A stretch of DNA of 64,000 nucleotides, taken from the NCBI RefSeq assembly GCF_023935105.1, contig NZ_CP096040.1, positions 2,046,001 to 2,110,000 of the forward strand, written 5' to 3'. The notes beneath the pieces are model-generated. The model saw only the letters and a list, made by a program, of their open reading frames with translations. It had not been told where the DNA came from and did not search any database. Source of the DNA: Caulobacter segnis (lineage in GTDB: Bacteria; Pseudomonadota; Alphaproteobacteria; Caulobacterales; Caulobacteraceae). Made by a program: the position numbers and the translations under genes. Numbering within the stretch: the stretch's first letter is position 1; every line of letters begins with the position of its first letter. Below, one piece after another: positions 45,704-56,924 of the stretch.

Positions 45704-47413
45704 ATGGCTCGCATCCTGATCACCTCGGCCCTGCCGTACATCAACGGCATCAAGCACCTGGGCAACCTGGCGGGGTCGATGCTGCCGGCGGACGTCTATG
45801 CGCGCTTCAAGCGGGCCCAGGGCCACGAGACCCTCTACATCTGCGCCACCGACGAGCACGGCACCCCGGCCGAGCTGGCCGCGACCGCCGCCGGCCAGGA
45901 TGTCGCCACCTATTGCGCCGAGCAGCACGTGCTGCAGCACGACGTGGGCCGCGCCTTCGGCCTGTCGTGGGACTGGTTCGGCCGCTCGTCGTCGCCGCAG
46001 AACCATCGCCTGACCCAGCACTTCTGCCAGGCCCTGGAGGATCACGGCCTGATCGAGGAACGCGTCGACCAGATGGTCTATTCGGTCGACGACAAGCGCT
46101 TCCTGCCCGACCGCTATGTCGAGGGCACGTGCCCGCACTGCGGCTTCGAGAAGGCGCGCGGCGACCAGTGCGACAACTGCGGCAACCTGCTGGATCCGAC
46201 CGACCTGATCGACCCGTACTCGGTGATCTCGGGCTCGCGGAACATCGAGGTGCGCGACACCCGCCACCTGTACCTGCTGCAGACCAAGATGCAGGACAAG
46301 ATCCGCGCCTGGGTCGACAGCCACGCCGACTGGCCGCAGCTGGCCCGCTCGATCGCCTACAAGCACCTGGACGAGGGCCTGATCGATCGCGGCATCACCC
46401 GCGACCTGGCCTGGGGCATCCCGGTGGCCAAGGACGGGATCCCGCGCCCCGGCTTCGAGGACAAGGTCTTCTACGTCTGGTTCGACGCGCCGATCGAGTA
46501 CATCGCCGCGACCCAGGAATGGGCCGAGGGCGCGCCCGACCGGGACTGGAAGCGCTGGTGGCGCACCGACGAAGGCGCGCAGGACGTCCGCTACGTCCAG
46601 TTCATGGGCAAGGACAATGTCGCGTTCCACACGGTCAGCTTCCCGGCCACCATCCTCGGCTCGGAAGAGCCGTGGAAGAGCGTCGACATGCTCAAGGCCT
46701 TCAACTGGCTGAACTGGTACGGCGGCAAGTTCTCGACCTCCAACAAGCGCGGCGTGTTCATGGACGCGGCCCTGGAAATCCTGCCGCCCGACCTGTGGCG
46801 CTGGTACCTGACGGCCAACTCGCCGGAAGGCAGCGACACGGCCTTCACCTGGGAGCAGTTCGCCAGCGCCGTGAACCGCGACCTGGCCGACGTGCTGGGC
46901 AACTTCGTCAACCGCATCCTGAAGTTCAACGAGAGCAAGTTCGAGGGCGTGGTCCCGGCGGGCGGCGAGCCTGGTCCGCTGGAAGAGAAGCTGTTCGCCG
47001 ATGTCTCCGCGCGTCTGGCGGATCTGGCCGAACAGATGGACGCCATCGAGATCCGCAAGAGCGCCCAGGCGCTGCGGGCCCTGTGGGTGGTCGGCAACGA
47101 GTACCTGCAGGAAGCCGCGCCGTGGACCGCGATCAAGACCGATCGCGACCGCGCCGCCGTCATCGTCCGCACGGCCCTGAACCTGGCGGCGCTGTACGCC
47201 AAGATCTCGGCTCCGTTCATCCCGTTCGCCGCCGAGAAGATCGGCGCGGCGTTCGACTTGCCGTTCCCGGCGGAATGGCCGTCGAACGACGCCCGCGTCG
47301 AGCTCGACAAGCTGCTAGTTGGCGAGCCGGTGACCGTGCCGGACGTGCTGTTCAAGAAGATCGAGGACGAGCAGATCGCCGAATGGACGGCCCGCTTCGG
47401 CGGCGCGGAGTAA
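45704..47413 (+). CDS. metG: Methionyl-tRNA synthetase
   Basis: The 569-residue class I enzyme has the HIGH-type motif in KHLGNLAGS (near residue 15), zinc knuckle CPHC...CDNC (near 145-160), the KMSKS counterpart in KFSTSNKRG near residue 345 and an anticodon domain. It charges Met to tRNA-Met. The usual C-terminal tRNA-binding/dimer domain is absent. ATG 45704 gives the standard [20 protein letters not shown] start. Confidence 0.96.
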   Translation: MARILITSALPYINGIKHLGNLAGSMLPADVYARFKRAQGHETLYICATDEHGTPAELAATAAGQDVATYCAEQHVLQHDVGRAFGLSWDWFGRSSSPQNHRLTQHFCQALEDHGLIEERVDQMVYSVDDKRFLPDRYVEGTCPHCGFEKARGDQCDNCGNLLDPTDLIDPYSVISGSRNIEVRDTRHLYLLQTKMQDKIRAWVDSHADWPQLARSIAYKHLDEGLIDRGITRDLAWGIPVAKDGIPRPGFEDKVFYVWFDAPIEYIAATQEWAEGAPDRDWKRWWRTDEGAQDVRYVQFMGKDNVAFHTVSFPATILGSEEPWKSVDMLKAFNWLNWYGGKFSTSNKRGVFMDAALEILPPDLWRWYLTANSPEGSDTAFTWEQFASAVNRDLADVLGNFVNRILKFNESKFEGVVPAGGEPGPLEEKLFADVSARLADLAEQMDAIEIRKSAQALRALWVVGNEYLQEAAPWTAIKTDRDRAAVIVRTALNLAALYAKISAPFIPFAAEKIGAAFDLPFPAEWPSNDARVELDKLLVGEPVTVPDVLFKKIEDEQIAEWTARFGGAE

Positions 47414-47414
47414 C

Positions 47415-48629
47415 TTGGAACCGGGGGCGGACAAGACGGAGGAGCCTCCTCTTACCAAAGGGGGTCTTCCGACCCTCGTCCGTCTCTGCCTGTTCTACGC
47501 CGCGATCTATCTGAGCTCGGGCGTCAGCCTGCCTTATATCGGCACCTATCTGCGGTCTCGCGGCCTGAGCGGCGGCGAGATCGGCCTTGTCTTGGCCGTT
47601 CCGTTGCTGCTCAAGCCCTTCACCGGCGCCTCGCTGGCGGTGTGGGCCGACGGCTTCACCCTGCGGCGCACGCCGATGGTGCTGCTGCTGGTCGGGGCGG
47701 GGCTGGGCTATGCGGGTCTTCTGGCCACCTCGAACCTGCTTTGGCTGATCCTGTTCTGGTTCATCGGCCAGACCCTGCTGTCGACGGTCTCGCCGCTGAT
47801 CGACGTCATCACCCTGCGCCGGGCGCGGACCGAGAGCTTCAACTACGGCGTCCCGCGCGGCACCGGCTCGAGCACGTTCATCGCGGCCAATCTCACGATG
47901 GGCGTGATCCTGACCTTTGCCGCGCCCACGATCATCGCCATCTGGATCGCCGCGGCCTGCTTCGTCGGCGCCGTGGCGGCCGCCATCCTGGTGCCGCCCG
48001 AACGGGTTCACGCCGAGGGCTTCAAGCCCGATCGATCCGAGCGCTGGAAGGGGCTCTCGGATCTGCTGCGCAACCGCACCTTCGTGCTGGCGGTGGTCAC
48101 GGCCGGCCTGATCCAGGGCGCGCACGCCTTCTACTACGGCTTCTCGGCCATCCTCTGGAGGAAGCAGGGGATCAGCGAACCCATGATCGGCGTCCTGTGG
48201 GGCGTGGGTGTCGCGGCCGAGGTCGGCTTCATGTGGTTCCTGGAGCCGCTGCGTCGCCGCTGGGGGCCGGAGCGGTTCCTGATCCTGGGCGCGCTGGCCG
48301 CCGTGCTGCGCTGGACGGCCTATGCGTTCGAGCCGCCGCTATGGGCGTTGTTTCCGCTGCAGATGCTGCATGCGATGACGTTCGCGGCCAGCTTCCTGGC
48401 CTCGTTGCGCCTGATCGAGAAGCTGGCTCCGGGGTCGGCCGCGTCGCCGGCCCAGGCGATCAACTCGGCGCTGTCGTCGGGCTTCACGCTGGGCGTCGCC
48501 ACCCTGGCGTCGGGGCCATTGTTCGACGCCCTGGGCGCGAAGGGGTACCTGGCCACAGCCTTTATGGCCTTGCTGGGCCTGGGCGGCGCGATACTGCTAT
48601 CGCGCCGCTCAAGACATCAGATCGTGTAG
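47415..48629 (+). CDS. MFS transporter (MFS_1_like)
   Basis: The 404-residue protein starts with TTG one base after the metG stop, so coupling is probable. It has 12 membrane segments ([30 protein letters not shown] first) and resembles HcaT/nucleoside-type MFS members. No substrate is apparent. Its 3' end overlaps the convergent cysNC gene by 13 bases. Confidence 0.85.
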   Translation: MEPGADKTEEPPLTKGGLPTLVRLCLFYAAIYLSSGVSLPYIGTYLRSRGLSGGEIGLVLAVPLLLKPFTGASLAVWADGFTLRRTPMVLLLVGAGLGYAGLLATSNLLWLILFWFIGQTLLSTVSPLIDVITLRRARTESFNYGVPRGTGSSTFIAANLTMGVILTFAAPTIIAIWIAAACFVGAVAAAILVPPERVHAEGFKPDRSERWKGLSDLLRNRTFVLAVVTAGLIQGAHAFYYGFSAILWRKQGISEPMIGVLWGVGVAAEVGFMWFLEPLRRRWGPERFLILGALAAVLRWTAYAFEPPLWALFPLQMLHAMTFAASFLASLRLIEKLAPGSAASPAQAINSALSSGFTLGVATLASGPLFDALGAKGYLATAFMALLGLGGAILLSRRSRHQIV

Positions 48630-50524
48630 TCGATCTCTTGCCCCTCGAGCCACGCCACGATCCGCTCCGCCGCCTCGACCGGATCGATCGCTGTCGTATC
48701 GATCCGCAGCTCCGGCGTCTCGGGAGCCTCGTAGGGACTGTCGACGCCGGTGAAGTTCTTCAGCTGGCCCGAGCGGGCCTTCTTGTAGAGGCCCTTCACG
48801 TCCCGCGCCTCGGCCACGGCCAGGGGCGTGTCGACGAAGACCTCGATGAACTCGCCCGGCTCCAGGATGTCGCGGGCCAACTGTCGCTCGGCCCGGAACG
48901 GCGAGATGAAGGCGGTCAGCACGATCAGGCCGGCGTCGACCATCAGCTTGGCGACCTCGGCCACCCGGCGGATGTTCTCGACGCGGTCCTCCTCGGTGAA
49001 GCCGAGGTCCTTGTTGAGCCCGTGGCGGACATTGTCGCCGTCCAGCAGATAGGTGTGGCGACCCAGGGCGTGCAGGCGCTTCTCGACCAGGTTGGCGATG
49101 GTCGACTTGCCTGCGCCGGAAAGGCCGGTCAGCCAGACGACCTGGCCGCGCTGGCTCTTCAGCGCCGAGCGCGAGGCCTTGCTGACGTCGGTGTGCTGCC
49201 AGTGGATGTTGTCGGCCCGGCGCAGGGCGAAGTTGATCATGCCCGCGCCAACCGTGCGGTTGGACAGGCGATCGACCAGGATCAAGCCGCCCATCTGGCG
49301 GTTTTCGGCATAGGCCTCGAACGGGATGGCCTGATCGAGCGAGAGGTTGCAGACCCCGATCTCGTTCAGCTCCAGGCGCTTGGCCGCCGAGTGCTCCAGC
49401 GTGTTGACGTTCACGCGATGCTTGATGTCGGTGACGCTGGCGCTGACCGTTCTTGCACCCAGCTTAAGCAGATAGGTGCGGCCCGGGGGGAGGGGCTCGT
49501 CGTCCATCCAGACCAGCGTGGCCTCGAACTGGTTGGCGACCGGCGCGGGCGCGTCGGCGGCGGCGATCACGTCGCCGCGCGAGATGTCGATCTCGTCTTC
49601 CAGGGTCAGGGTCACGGACTGGCCGGCGACGGCTTGGTCGAGGTCGCCCGGCAGGGTGACGATGCGGGCCACGCGGCTCTCGCGACCCGAGGGCAGGGCG
49701 CGGATGCGGTCGCCCGGCTTGATCGTCCCCGAGGCGATCAGGCCCGAGAAGCCCCGAAAGTCGAGGTTCGGGCGGTTGACCCACTGCACCGGCATGCGGA
49801 ACGGCTTGGCCTGCAGGTCGTCCTCGACCTCGACGCCTTCCAGCCAGTCCATCAGGATCGGGCCGTCGAACCAGGGCGTATGCTCGCTGCGCGCGGCCAT
49901 GTTGTCGCCGCCCAGGCCCGAGATCGGGATGGGGGTGAAGACCTTGAGCCCGATCTGCTCGGCGAAGGCGCGGTAGTCGGCGACGATGGCGTCGAACACC
50001 GACTGGTCCCAGCCGACCAGGTCCATCTTGTTCACGGCCAGCACGACGTTGCGGATGCCGAGCAACGAGACGAGATAGCTGTGGCGGCGCGTCTGGGTCA
50101 GCACGCCCTTGCGCGCATCGATCAGGATCACGGCCGCGTCGGCGGTCGAGGCGCCGGTGACCATGTTGCGCGTGTACTGCTCGTGGCCGGGGGTGTCGGC
50201 GACGATGAACTTGCGCTTCTCGGTCGAGAAGAAGCGGTAGGCGACGTCGATGGTGATTCCTTGCTCGCGCTCGGCGGCCAGGCCGTCGACCAGGAGGGCG
50301 AAGTCGATCGCGCCGCCCTGGGTGCCGACCTTCTTGGAGTCGGCTTCGAGAGCAGCGAGCTGATCCTCGAAGATCATCTTGCTGTCGTACAGCAGGCGGC
50401 CGATCAGGGTGGACTTGCCGTCGTCGACGCTGCCGCAGGTGATGAAGCGCAGCAGCGACTTGTGCTGATGCTGGTGCAGATAGGCGTCGATATCTTCGGC
50501 GATCAGGGCGGACTGGTGCGTCAT
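48617..50524 (-). CDS. cysNC: Bifunctional sulfate adenylyltransferase large subunit / APS kinase
   Basis: The 635-residue fusion joins a CysN GTPase (G1 [12 protein letters not shown] near residue 33, G3 [10 protein letters not shown]4 NKMDLV, then EF-Tu-like domains) and a C-terminal APS kinase (P-loop [14 protein letters not shown] near residue 460). It makes APS with CysD and phosphorylates it to PAPS in the cytoplasm. Its start follows the cysD stop by one base. Fusion of N and C is usual in alphaproteobacteria. Confidence 0.96.
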   Translation of the reverse strand: MTHQSALIAEDIDAYLHQHQHKSLLRFITCGSVDDGKSTLIGRLLYDSKMIFEDQLAALEADSKKVGTQGGAIDFALLVDGLAAEREQGITIDVAYRFFSTEKRKFIVADTPGHEQYTRNMVTGASTADAAVILIDARKGVLTQTRRHSYLVSLLGIRNVVLAVNKMDLVGWDQSVFDAIVADYRAFAEQIGLKVFTPIPISGLGGDNMAARSEHTPWFDGPILMDWLEGVEVEDDLQAKPFRMPVQWVNRPNLDFRGFSGLIASGTIKPGDRIRALPSGRESRVARIVTLPGDLDQAVAGQSVTLTLEDEIDISRGDVIAAADAPAPVANQFEATLVWMDDEPLPPGRTYLLKLGARTVSASVTDIKHRVNVNTLEHSAAKRLELNEIGVCNLSLDQAIPFEAYAENRQMGGLILVDRLSNRTVGAGMINFALRRADNIHWQHTDVSKASRSALKSQRGQVVWLTGLSGAGKSTIANLVEKRLHALGRHTYLLDGDNVRHGLNKDLGFTEEDRVENIRRVAEVAKLMVDAGLIVLTAFISPFRAERQLARDILEPGEFIEVFVDTPLAVAEARDVKGLYKKARSGQLKNFTGVDSPYEAPETPELRIDTTAIDPVEAAERIVAWLEGQEIDYTI

Positions 50525-50525
50525 C

Positions 50526-51449
50526 TCAGAAGTACCCTTCCTGCTTCTTCTTCTCCATCGAGGCGGACTGGTCGTGGTCGATGACCCGGCCCTGGCGCTC
50601 CGACGTCGTGGTCAGCAGCATTTCCTGGATGACCTGGGGGAGGGTGGCCGCGGTGCTCTCGACCGCGCCGGTCAGCGGGTAGCAGCCCAGGGTGCGGAAG
50701 CGGACGCTCTTCATCTGCGGGACTTCGCCGTCACGCAGGCGGAAGCGTTCGTCGTCGACCATGATCAGCGCGCCGTCGCGCTCGACCACCGGCCGCTCGG
50801 CCGCGAAGTACAGCGGCACGATCGGGATGTTCTCCAGGTGGATGTACTGCCAGACGTCCAGCTCGGTCCAATTGGAGATCGGGAAGACGCGCAGGCTTTC
50901 GCCCGGGTGCTTGCGGGTGTTGTAGAGGTTCCAGAGCTCGGGGCGCTGGTTCTTCGGGTCCCAGCGGTGCTCGGACGAGCGGAACGAGAAGACGCGCTCC
51001 TTGGCCCGACTCTTTTCCTCGTCGCGGCGGGCGCCGCCGAAGGCCGCGTCGAAGCCGTACTTCGACAGGGCCTGCTTCAGGCCCTCGGTCTTCCAGAGAT
51101 CGGTGTGCAGGGCGCTGCCGTGGTCGAACGGATTGACGCCGCGCGCTTCGGCGTCGGGGTTCTTGTGGACGATCAGGTCGAAGCCCAGCTCAGACGCCAC
51201 CTTGTCGCGCAGGGCGTACATGTCCCGGAACTTCCAGGTCGTGTCGACGTGCAGCAGCGGGAAGGGCGGCTTGCTGGGATAGAAGGCTTTGGCGGCCAGG
51301 TGCAGCATCACCGCGCTGTCCTTGCCGATCGAGTACAGCATGACCGGGCGTTCGCACTCGGCCGCCACTTCCCGCAGGATGTGGATGCTCTCGGCCTCCA
51401 GGCGCTGGAGGTGCGTGAGGCGGGCCGGCGAGATCTGTGTCGTCGTCAT
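50526..51449 (-). CDS. cysD: Sulfate adenylyltransferase subunit 2
   Basis: The 307-residue protein (ATG 51449) has the ATP-pyrophosphatase motif [17 protein letters not shown], then [20 protein letters not shown] and the ending [21 protein letters not shown]. It forms ATP sulfurylase with CysN. The long in-frame run upstream of 51449 is not conserved. The minus-strand promoter should lie in 51450-51725. Confidence 0.96.
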   Translation of the reverse strand: MTTTQISPARLTHLQRLEAESIHILREVAAECERPVMLYSIGKDSAVMLHLAAKAFYPSKPPFPLLHVDTTWKFRDMYALRDKVASELGFDLIVHKNPDAEARGVNPFDHGSALHTDLWKTEGLKQALSKYGFDAAFGGARRDEEKSRAKERVFSFRSSEHRWDPKNQRPELWNLYNTRKHPGESLRVFPISNWTELDVWQYIHLENIPIVPLYFAAERPVVERDGALIMVDDERFRLRDGEVPQMKSVRFRTLGCYPLTGAVESTAATLPQVIQEMLLTTTSERQGRVIDHDQSASMEKKKQEGYF

Positions 51450-51725
51450 CGGTTCCGGCGAGTACGCGGTGGATGCGAAACGGGTAAGGGCCAAGGCGAG
51501 GATCCGCAAAGGGAAATTGTCCGGGCTCGTCTCGTCGAGAAGGGCGCCGAATTTATGCTGCGACCTAGGCCCGACGGCGACCGACGACAACCGCCGGAAA
51601 TCTGGGGGCGCTGTCAGTTGGCGTGGCGCCACATTCGGAAAGCTCAAGCCACACATGACCAAAAGTTCACTCGCATCACCCGCGAGTCTCTCGCATAACG
51701 GCGCTATCGGTTTCCGAGGTGGGCA

Positions 51726-51932
51726 ATGGGCTTCCTGACCGAAATGCTGGCCGTGGCGGTCGTTTGGCTGTCCTCGTTCGCGCTGTGCCAGTTCGGCGTG
51801 GCGGTCGAGAGCGCGTGTCCGCACGCCAAGAGTCAACAGCACAAGACCGTCGCCCGCTCGCCGCGCGGCCTGGCCGCTCGCCCCGCACCGATCGCCGTCA
51901 ACCTCCCCGCGACCGCCTCACGCGAGGCCTGA
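51726..51932 (+). CDS. Small membrane-associated hypothetical protein
   Basis: A 68-codon gene with a hydrophobic helix near residues 5-27 ([21 protein letters not shown]) and an Arg/Ala/Pro-rich tail. GAGGTG four to five bases upstream of the ATG supports translation. It lies between divergent cysD and tipN. No known family is recognised. Confidence 0.5.
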   Translation: MGFLTEMLAVAVVWLSSFALCQFGVAVESACPHAKSQQHKTVARSPRGLAARPAPIAVNLPATASREA

Positions 51933-52104
51933 ACGCGCGCCTTGGCGTCGCAACCCCTGCCCACGCAAGCAAAGTCGCTTTTCGCCAAGGCTTTTCGCCG
52001 TTAGGTTCATCTGACACGCGAAGGAGGGGTCCGGCGCGCGCAGGCTGTCTCCGTGTCCCCTCGCAGTCGCTCCTCTATGCCCCGTCTTGGGACCTTGGCT
52101 GTGT

Positions 52105-54807
52105 ATGAAGCCTAAGAAGCGCCAACCGCTCGATTTCTCCGCGACGCCGCCGGAGCCGCCTTCTCAGGAAACAAGGGCCGAGGAAGCCGCGCCCGAAGAC
52201 ACCCCGGTCGCGCCCGAGCTCCCCCCCGAAGTTCCTGGACCGACGTCGTTTTCCGAGCCCGATGCGGAGATTCCGACCGCCGAGCCCCTGAGCCTGCGCG
52301 AGACCCTGGACGATGACCTGGCCGTGCCGCCGCCGTCGGCCGTGCGGTCGCGCCGCCGCCGTGAGCCGCCGCCCGAGCCGGTGACCAGCTTCGCCGAGCC
52401 CGAACTGAAACCGGCGACGTCGCTGGCCTTCGGCGCCCAGCCGCCCGCGCCGATCGTCGACAGCGAACGCGCCGCGCCGGCCAAGGCCGAGTCGCGCGAG
52501 CCGTCGCTGGACCTGCGCGGTCCGGTCGCCGAAGCGCCCGTGGCCCTGACCACCGAGACCGCGCCGCGTCGCATGTCCGGGGTCCTGTTCTGGACCATCG
52601 CCACCGCCGTCGCCGCCCTGTGGGCGTTGGCCCCGATCGCCTTCGCCCTGGGCTATGCGCGCGGCGTGCCGGCCTTCAAGGTCGAGAGCTTCGCGCTGAT
52701 GGTGTTCGCCGGCCTGGCCCTGGGGCCGGCGCTGCTGACCCTGTTGGGCGCCTATCTGCTGCGCCAGGCGACGGGAGTCGCCGACGAACTGCGCCGCACT
52801 CGCACCCTCACCGACCGGATCGTGACCCCGGCGGCCCTGGCCGCCGTCGGCGCGTCCAGCGCCGCCGACGCCATGCGTCAGGGCGTCGAGGACGCCGCCA
52901 ACGCCGCCGAGCGGGCCCGCGAGCACATCATCTCGCTGCGCCAGGCCCTGGCGGAAGAGACCGCGCGCCTGGCCGAGGCCGCCGCCGAGTCGGCCAAGAT
53001 GGCCAACCAGCTGGCCCAAGGCCTCTCTCACGAACGCACCGCGATGGAGACCCTGTCGCAGTCGCTGGACGCTCGCTCCACGGCGGTGGTCGACGCGATC
53101 GGCAGCCAGGCCCGCATGGTCGCCGAAGCTTCCGACCTGGCCGAGACCCAGCTGCGGGAGGCCGAGGCCGCCCTGGCCGCCCGCGCCGCCGACCTGGCCG
53201 CCGCCGCCGCCGAAGCCTCGGACGCCGCTCGCGTCGGGGCCGAGGACCTGTCGCGCCAGATCGCTCGCCTGGAGACGGCCGGGACTGGCGTTGGCGACCA
53301 GGTGTCGGCGGTGGAAAAGACCCTGGCCGCCCAGCGCGCAGCCCTGGTCGAGATCAGCCAGGCCCTGCGCTCGGAGCAAGAGGACTTCGCCGCCGAGGCC
53401 GAGACCCGCACCGCCCAACTCACCGAGTTCGTCGCCTATACCCGTGTCGGCGCGACCGAGCTTTCGGACACAGCGTCCATGGGCGCGGAGATCCTGCGCG
53501 GCCTGATCAGCGCGGCGGCCGAGCAGTTCCGCGAGATGGGCGACACCGCAGAGGCCCAGCGCGAAGCCTATGCCGAGAACGCCAAGAAGACGCTGGAAGC
53601 CATCGGCGACGCCGCCGAGCAGCAGCGGACCCTCCTCGAGGAGGAACTGAAGGCGGCCATGGAGGCGATGGGCGAGGCGGCGCTGAAGGCCAGCCAAAGC
53701 GTCGAGGCCCGTGTCGAGGCGGCTCGCAGCCGCGTCGACCAGCTGAACGAGATCGCCTTCGCCGCCGGCCAGAAGGCCGACGCCGTCTTCGAATCCCGCA
53801 TGGAAGAGGCGCGCGACATCATCGAGCACTCTGCTCAGATGGTCGAGCAGGCCGGCGCCCGAACGTCGCAGAAGCTGGCCGACTCCGTCCAGGCCGCGCG
53901 CGGCACGCTGGACGAGTTGGAAGGCATGCTGGCCGAGATCGGCAAGCGCACCGCCGAGTTGCCGTCCGAGGCCCTGCGCAAGGCCGCCGAGGTCCGGATC
54001 TCGATCGAGCAGGGCGTCGAGCAGTTGATGAACGCCGTCCGCCGCACCGCCGAGGAGACGGCCGCGATCGACCAGGCCTTCCAGGAGCGCGTGCGCCGCA
54101 ACTACGAGATGCTCAGCGAGGCGGCCGGCGCCGTCACCGCGTCCAGCGCCTCGATCGTCGCCGCCCGCGCAGCCTCGACGACCGCGCCGGCCCGTTCACG
54201 CGCGGCCCCGCCGCCTGCCCAACCGTCTCAGGGTCTGCCGACGATCGACTTCGACGATGAGGACGAACCGCCGACCGACCGCCGCCGTCTGCGCCTGACC
54301 CCGACCGCGACTGACGAGGAATTCCGTTCGGTGTTCGAACAGGCCTCGTCGCGCAAGCAATCGTCGTCACCGCCGCCGGAGCCGGACGGCGAGGGCGGCT
54401 GGAGCTGGCGCAACCTGCTGGCCGGCATCGAAAGCAGCACGCCGGGCGACGCGGGCCTGGGCGAAAAGCTGGCCGCCGAGATCACCGCCATGGGCATCGA
54501 TCCGCACGCCCTGCTGCCGCGCGGCCGGATCGACGAGATCGCCGCCGCCCTGCAGACCCGTGATGCGGGCGGCGCACGCGAGGTGGTCAAGCGCCTGGCG
54601 CCGGCCGCCATTCGTCGCCTGGTCCGCCGGCTGTTCTCGGACTCCACGCTGAGGGGCAACACCGAGCGCTTCCTGAAGCGCTATGCGGGCATGATCGAGG
54701 AAGCGGCCGGTCAGGATCGCGAGGGCTTCCTGCTGGCGGCCCTGCTGTCGTCGGACGCCGGCCGGGTCTATCTGCTGCTCGACGCGGCTAGCGGCGATCT
54801 CGGCTAG
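52105..54807 (+). CDS. tipN: Cell-polarity protein TipN
   Basis: The 900-residue protein (ATG 52105) has a Pro/Glu-rich cytoplasmic N-terminal region of about 155 residues, two membrane helices (about 158-183 and 195-218), and a very long alpha-helical coiled-coil region (about 225-690). A charged Pro-rich linker follows, then a conserved C-terminal module near 770-890. Length and layout match the Caulobacter new-pole marker TipN, described as about 890 residues with two N-terminal membrane segments and a coiled coil. TipN marks the new pole and directs the flagellum and ParA-dependent segregation. Confidence 0.87.
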   Translation: MKPKKRQPLDFSATPPEPPSQETRAEEAAPEDTPVAPELPPEVPGPTSFSEPDAEIPTAEPLSLRETLDDDLAVPPPSAVRSRRRREPPPEPVTSFAEPELKPATSLAFGAQPPAPIVDSERAAPAKAESREPSLDLRGPVAEAPVALTTETAPRRMSGVLFWTIATAVAALWALAPIAFALGYARGVPAFKVESFALMVFAGLALGPALLTLLGAYLLRQATGVADELRRTRTLTDRIVTPAALAAVGASSAADAMRQGVEDAANAAERAREHIISLRQALAEETARLAEAAAESAKMANQLAQGLSHERTAMETLSQSLDARSTAVVDAIGSQARMVAEASDLAETQLREAEAALAARAADLAAAAAEASDAARVGAEDLSRQIARLETAGTGVGDQVSAVEKTLAAQRAALVEISQALRSEQEDFAAEAETRTAQLTEFVAYTRVGATELSDTASMGAEILRGLISAAAEQFREMGDTAEAQREAYAENAKKTLEAIGDAAEQQRTLLEEELKAAMEAMGEAALKASQSVEARVEAARSRVDQLNEIAFAAGQKADAVFESRMEEARDIIEHSAQMVEQAGARTSQKLADSVQAARGTLDELEGMLAEIGKRTAELPSEALRKAAEVRISIEQGVEQLMNAVRRTAEETAAIDQAFQERVRRNYEMLSEAAGAVTASSASIVAARAASTTAPARSRAAPPPAQPSQGLPTIDFDDEDEPPTDRRRLRLTPTATDEEFRSVFEQASSRKQSSSPPPEPDGEGGWSWRNLLAGIESSTPGDAGLGEKLAAEITAMGIDPHALLPRGRIDEIAAALQTRDAGGAREVVKRLAPAAIRRLVRRLFSDSTLRGNTERFLKRYAGMIEEAAGQDREGFLLAALLSSDAGRVYLLLDAASGDLG

Positions 54808-54816
54808 GCGCTTCAG

Positions 54817-55377
54817 GTGAAGCGCGCCTTCGACTTCCTGGCGGCGGCGGTCGGGCTGATCGTGCTGGCCCTGCCGCTGGCGGGGCTATGGCTGCTGGTG
54901 CGCCTGACCTCGCCGGGACCGGGGCTCTACTGGTCGCGGCGCGTGGGGAAGGGCTCGGCGCTGTTTCCGATGCCGAAGTTCCGCACCATGCGCATCGACA
55001 CGCCCGAGGTCGCCACGCACCTTCTGGACGATCCGGATCGCTGGCTGACGCCGGTCGGGCCGCTGATGCGCAAGCTCAGCCTGGATGAGTTGCCGCAGCT
55101 GTGGAGCGTGCTGCTCGGCCATATGAGCCTGGTGGGACCGCGCCCGGCCCTGTTCAATCAGGACGACCTGATCGCGGCGCGCAAGGTGGCGGGCGTCGAT
55201 GTCCTGCGCCCCGGCGTCACGGGTTGGGCCCAGATCAACGGCCGTGACGAGCTGGCCATTCCAGACAAGGTGGCGCTGGACGCCGAATACCTGCGTCGGC
55301 GCTCGTTCCTGTTCGACCTGAAGATCCTGGTCAGCACCGTCGTGCCGGTGCTGACCGCTAGAGGCGTGACCCGCTAG
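54817..55377 (+). CDS. Polyprenyl-phosphate sugar-1-phosphate transferase (bacterial sugar transferase)
   Basis: The 186-residue protein (GTG) has an N-terminal membrane segment and the family blocks LVRLTSPGPGLYWSRRVGKG, MPKFRTMRID, RKLSLDELPQLWSVLLGHMSLVGPRPA and RPGVTGWAQINGRDEL. It is the short (catalytic domain only) form of WbaP/PssY-type enzymes, loading the first sugar of a capsule, holdfast or O-chain unit. Nine bases after tipN, so probably co-transcribed. No glycosyltransferases follow. Confidence 0.93.
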   Translation: MKRAFDFLAAAVGLIVLALPLAGLWLLVRLTSPGPGLYWSRRVGKGSALFPMPKFRTMRIDTPEVATHLLDDPDRWLTPVGPLMRKLSLDELPQLWSVLLGHMSLVGPRPALFNQDDLIAARKVAGVDVLRPGVTGWAQINGRDELAIPDKVALDAEYLRRRSFLFDLKILVSTVVPVLTARGVTR

Positions 55378-56822
55378 CCGAGATTGGCGTAGGCCTTCTC
55401 GACCGCGTCCACGAACGTCGGATTGCCGGTCAATGTCGTCGGGAACACGCTGTCCAGGGCCAGGAAGGCCGCGACATCGGTCTTGGCGTCGCCGGTGGCG
55501 GCGGCGCCGATCGCCGACAGCCTGTCGGCCAGCGGGTCGGTGATGGCTTCGCCGGCCTTGGCGCGCAGGGCGACGAACCGCATCCAGGCCGCCAGAGGGA
55601 TCGCCAGGCGTTCGATCGAGCGGCCGGCGTCCAGAGTCTCGGTCAGGGTGCCGAGGATACGGAAGGGCAGCTTGGCCGAACCGTCCCAGGCGATCTGAGA
55701 CAGGTAGTGGCGGATCTCGGGGTTGCGGAACCGGGCCAGGATCGCCTCGGCGTATTCGGTAAGGTCCAGGCCCCGCGGCGCGGTCAGGGTCGGGATGATG
55801 TCCTTGGCCATCAGGTCGCGGGCCAGGGCTTCCAGCGCCGGATCGCTGACCGCCTCGAACACGGTCTCGTGACCGCGCAGGATGCCGGCGTAGGCGAGGG
55901 TGGAGTGCACCCCGTTCAGCAGGCGCAGCTTGGCGCGCTCGAAGCCCCGGACGTCGTCGGTCAGGATGACGCCGACGCTGGCCAGGTCCGGGCCATCGGC
56001 CGGAAGCACGTCCTCGACCACCCATTGGGTGAAGGCTTCGCGCTGGATCGGCCAGGCGTCCTCCAGGCCGGTGGCGGTCAGGACGCGGGCCCGCAGGGCG
56101 TCGTCGGTGGCCGGCGTGATGCTGTCGACCATGGTGCGGGGGAAGCTACCCTCGCGTTCGATCCAGGCCGCCAGGTCGACGTCGACCTTGGTCGCGAAGG
56201 CCACGACGGCCGCCTTCAGGCGCCAGCCGTTGTCGGCGAGGTTGTCACACGCCACGACGGCGTAGGGCGACAGGCCAGCGGTAAACCGGCGGCGCAGGCC
56301 CTCGACGATATAGCCGACGGCGCTCTTGGGCTCGCGCGGATTGGCCAGGTCGTGGACGATGTCGGGGTGCGTCTCATCGAGACCGCCCTCGGCCGAGAGG
56401 GTGTAGCCCTTCTCGGTGACGGTCAGGGTGACGATGCGGGTGGTGGGGGCGGCCAGGCGCGCGAAGACCGACGGCGGATCCTCGGGCGCGACCAGCACCT
56501 CCTGGATCGAGCCGATCACGCGGAAGGTGGTCTCTGCGTCCAGCTGGGCCAGGGTGTAGAGGCCGTCCTGCGGCTCCAAGGCGTCGCGGACGCCAGGGCT
56601 CTTCAGCGAGACGGCGCAAATGCCCCAGCGTGGGTCGCTGGTCAGCAGCTGGTCGAAATAGAAGGCCTGGTGGGCGCGGTGGAAGGCGCCGGGGCCGAAG
56701 TGGACGACGCCGACCTGGACCTTGTCTCGGTCATAGGCCGGCAGGGCCGTGCCGGGGATCGCGCCGGGATAGCTGGTCGCGCTCAGACGCAGGGCGGGGG
56801 AGGTCGCGGAGGAAGCCGTCAA
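55374..56822 (-). CDS. Mannitol dehydrogenase family oxidoreductase (hexuronate reductase, UxuB-like)
   Basis: The 482-residue enzyme (TTG start) has the NAD site VGVVHFGPGAFHRAHQAFY and the family active-site KLRLLNGVHSTLAY (KxxxxNxxH). It reduces fructuronate or tagaturonate with NADH. Fold type favours the UxuB label, but its neighbour is uxaA and no uxuA is seen, so a tagaturonate role is possible. It sits about 100 bases downstream of uxaA. Its 3' end overlaps the sugar-transferase stop by four bases. Confidence 0.88.
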   Translation of the reverse strand: MTASSATSPALRLSATSYPGAIPGTALPAYDRDKVQVGVVHFGPGAFHRAHQAFYFDQLLTSDPRWGICAVSLKSPGVRDALEPQDGLYTLAQLDAETTFRVIGSIQEVLVAPEDPPSVFARLAAPTTRIVTLTVTEKGYTLSAEGGLDETHPDIVHDLANPREPKSAVGYIVEGLRRRFTAGLSPYAVVACDNLADNGWRLKAAVVAFATKVDVDLAAWIEREGSFPRTMVDSITPATDDALRARVLTATGLEDAWPIQREAFTQWVVEDVLPADGPDLASVGVILTDDVRGFERAKLRLLNGVHSTLAYAGILRGHETVFEAVSDPALEALARDLMAKDIIPTLTAPRGLDLTEYAEAILARFRNPEIRHYLSQIAWDGSAKLPFRILGTLTETLDAGRSIERLAIPLAAWMRFVALRAKAGEAITDPLADRLSAIGAAATGDAKTDVAAFLALDSVFPTTLTGNPTFVDAVEKAYANLG

Positions 56823-56924
56823 GGGAGCACGCCTGGGGTTTCATAGCGGAAGGATCGGCCGCCTACATGCTGTAGTCCGACCTTGGTGGCAATTGGCCTG
56901 ACCATCTTTCTGGCCAGGCTGCTC

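Noticed and set aside
47642..50584. A plus-strand frame of 980 codons across the MFS and cysNC genes
   Set aside because: It crosses two well-supported genes in the wrong frame and has shadow composition.
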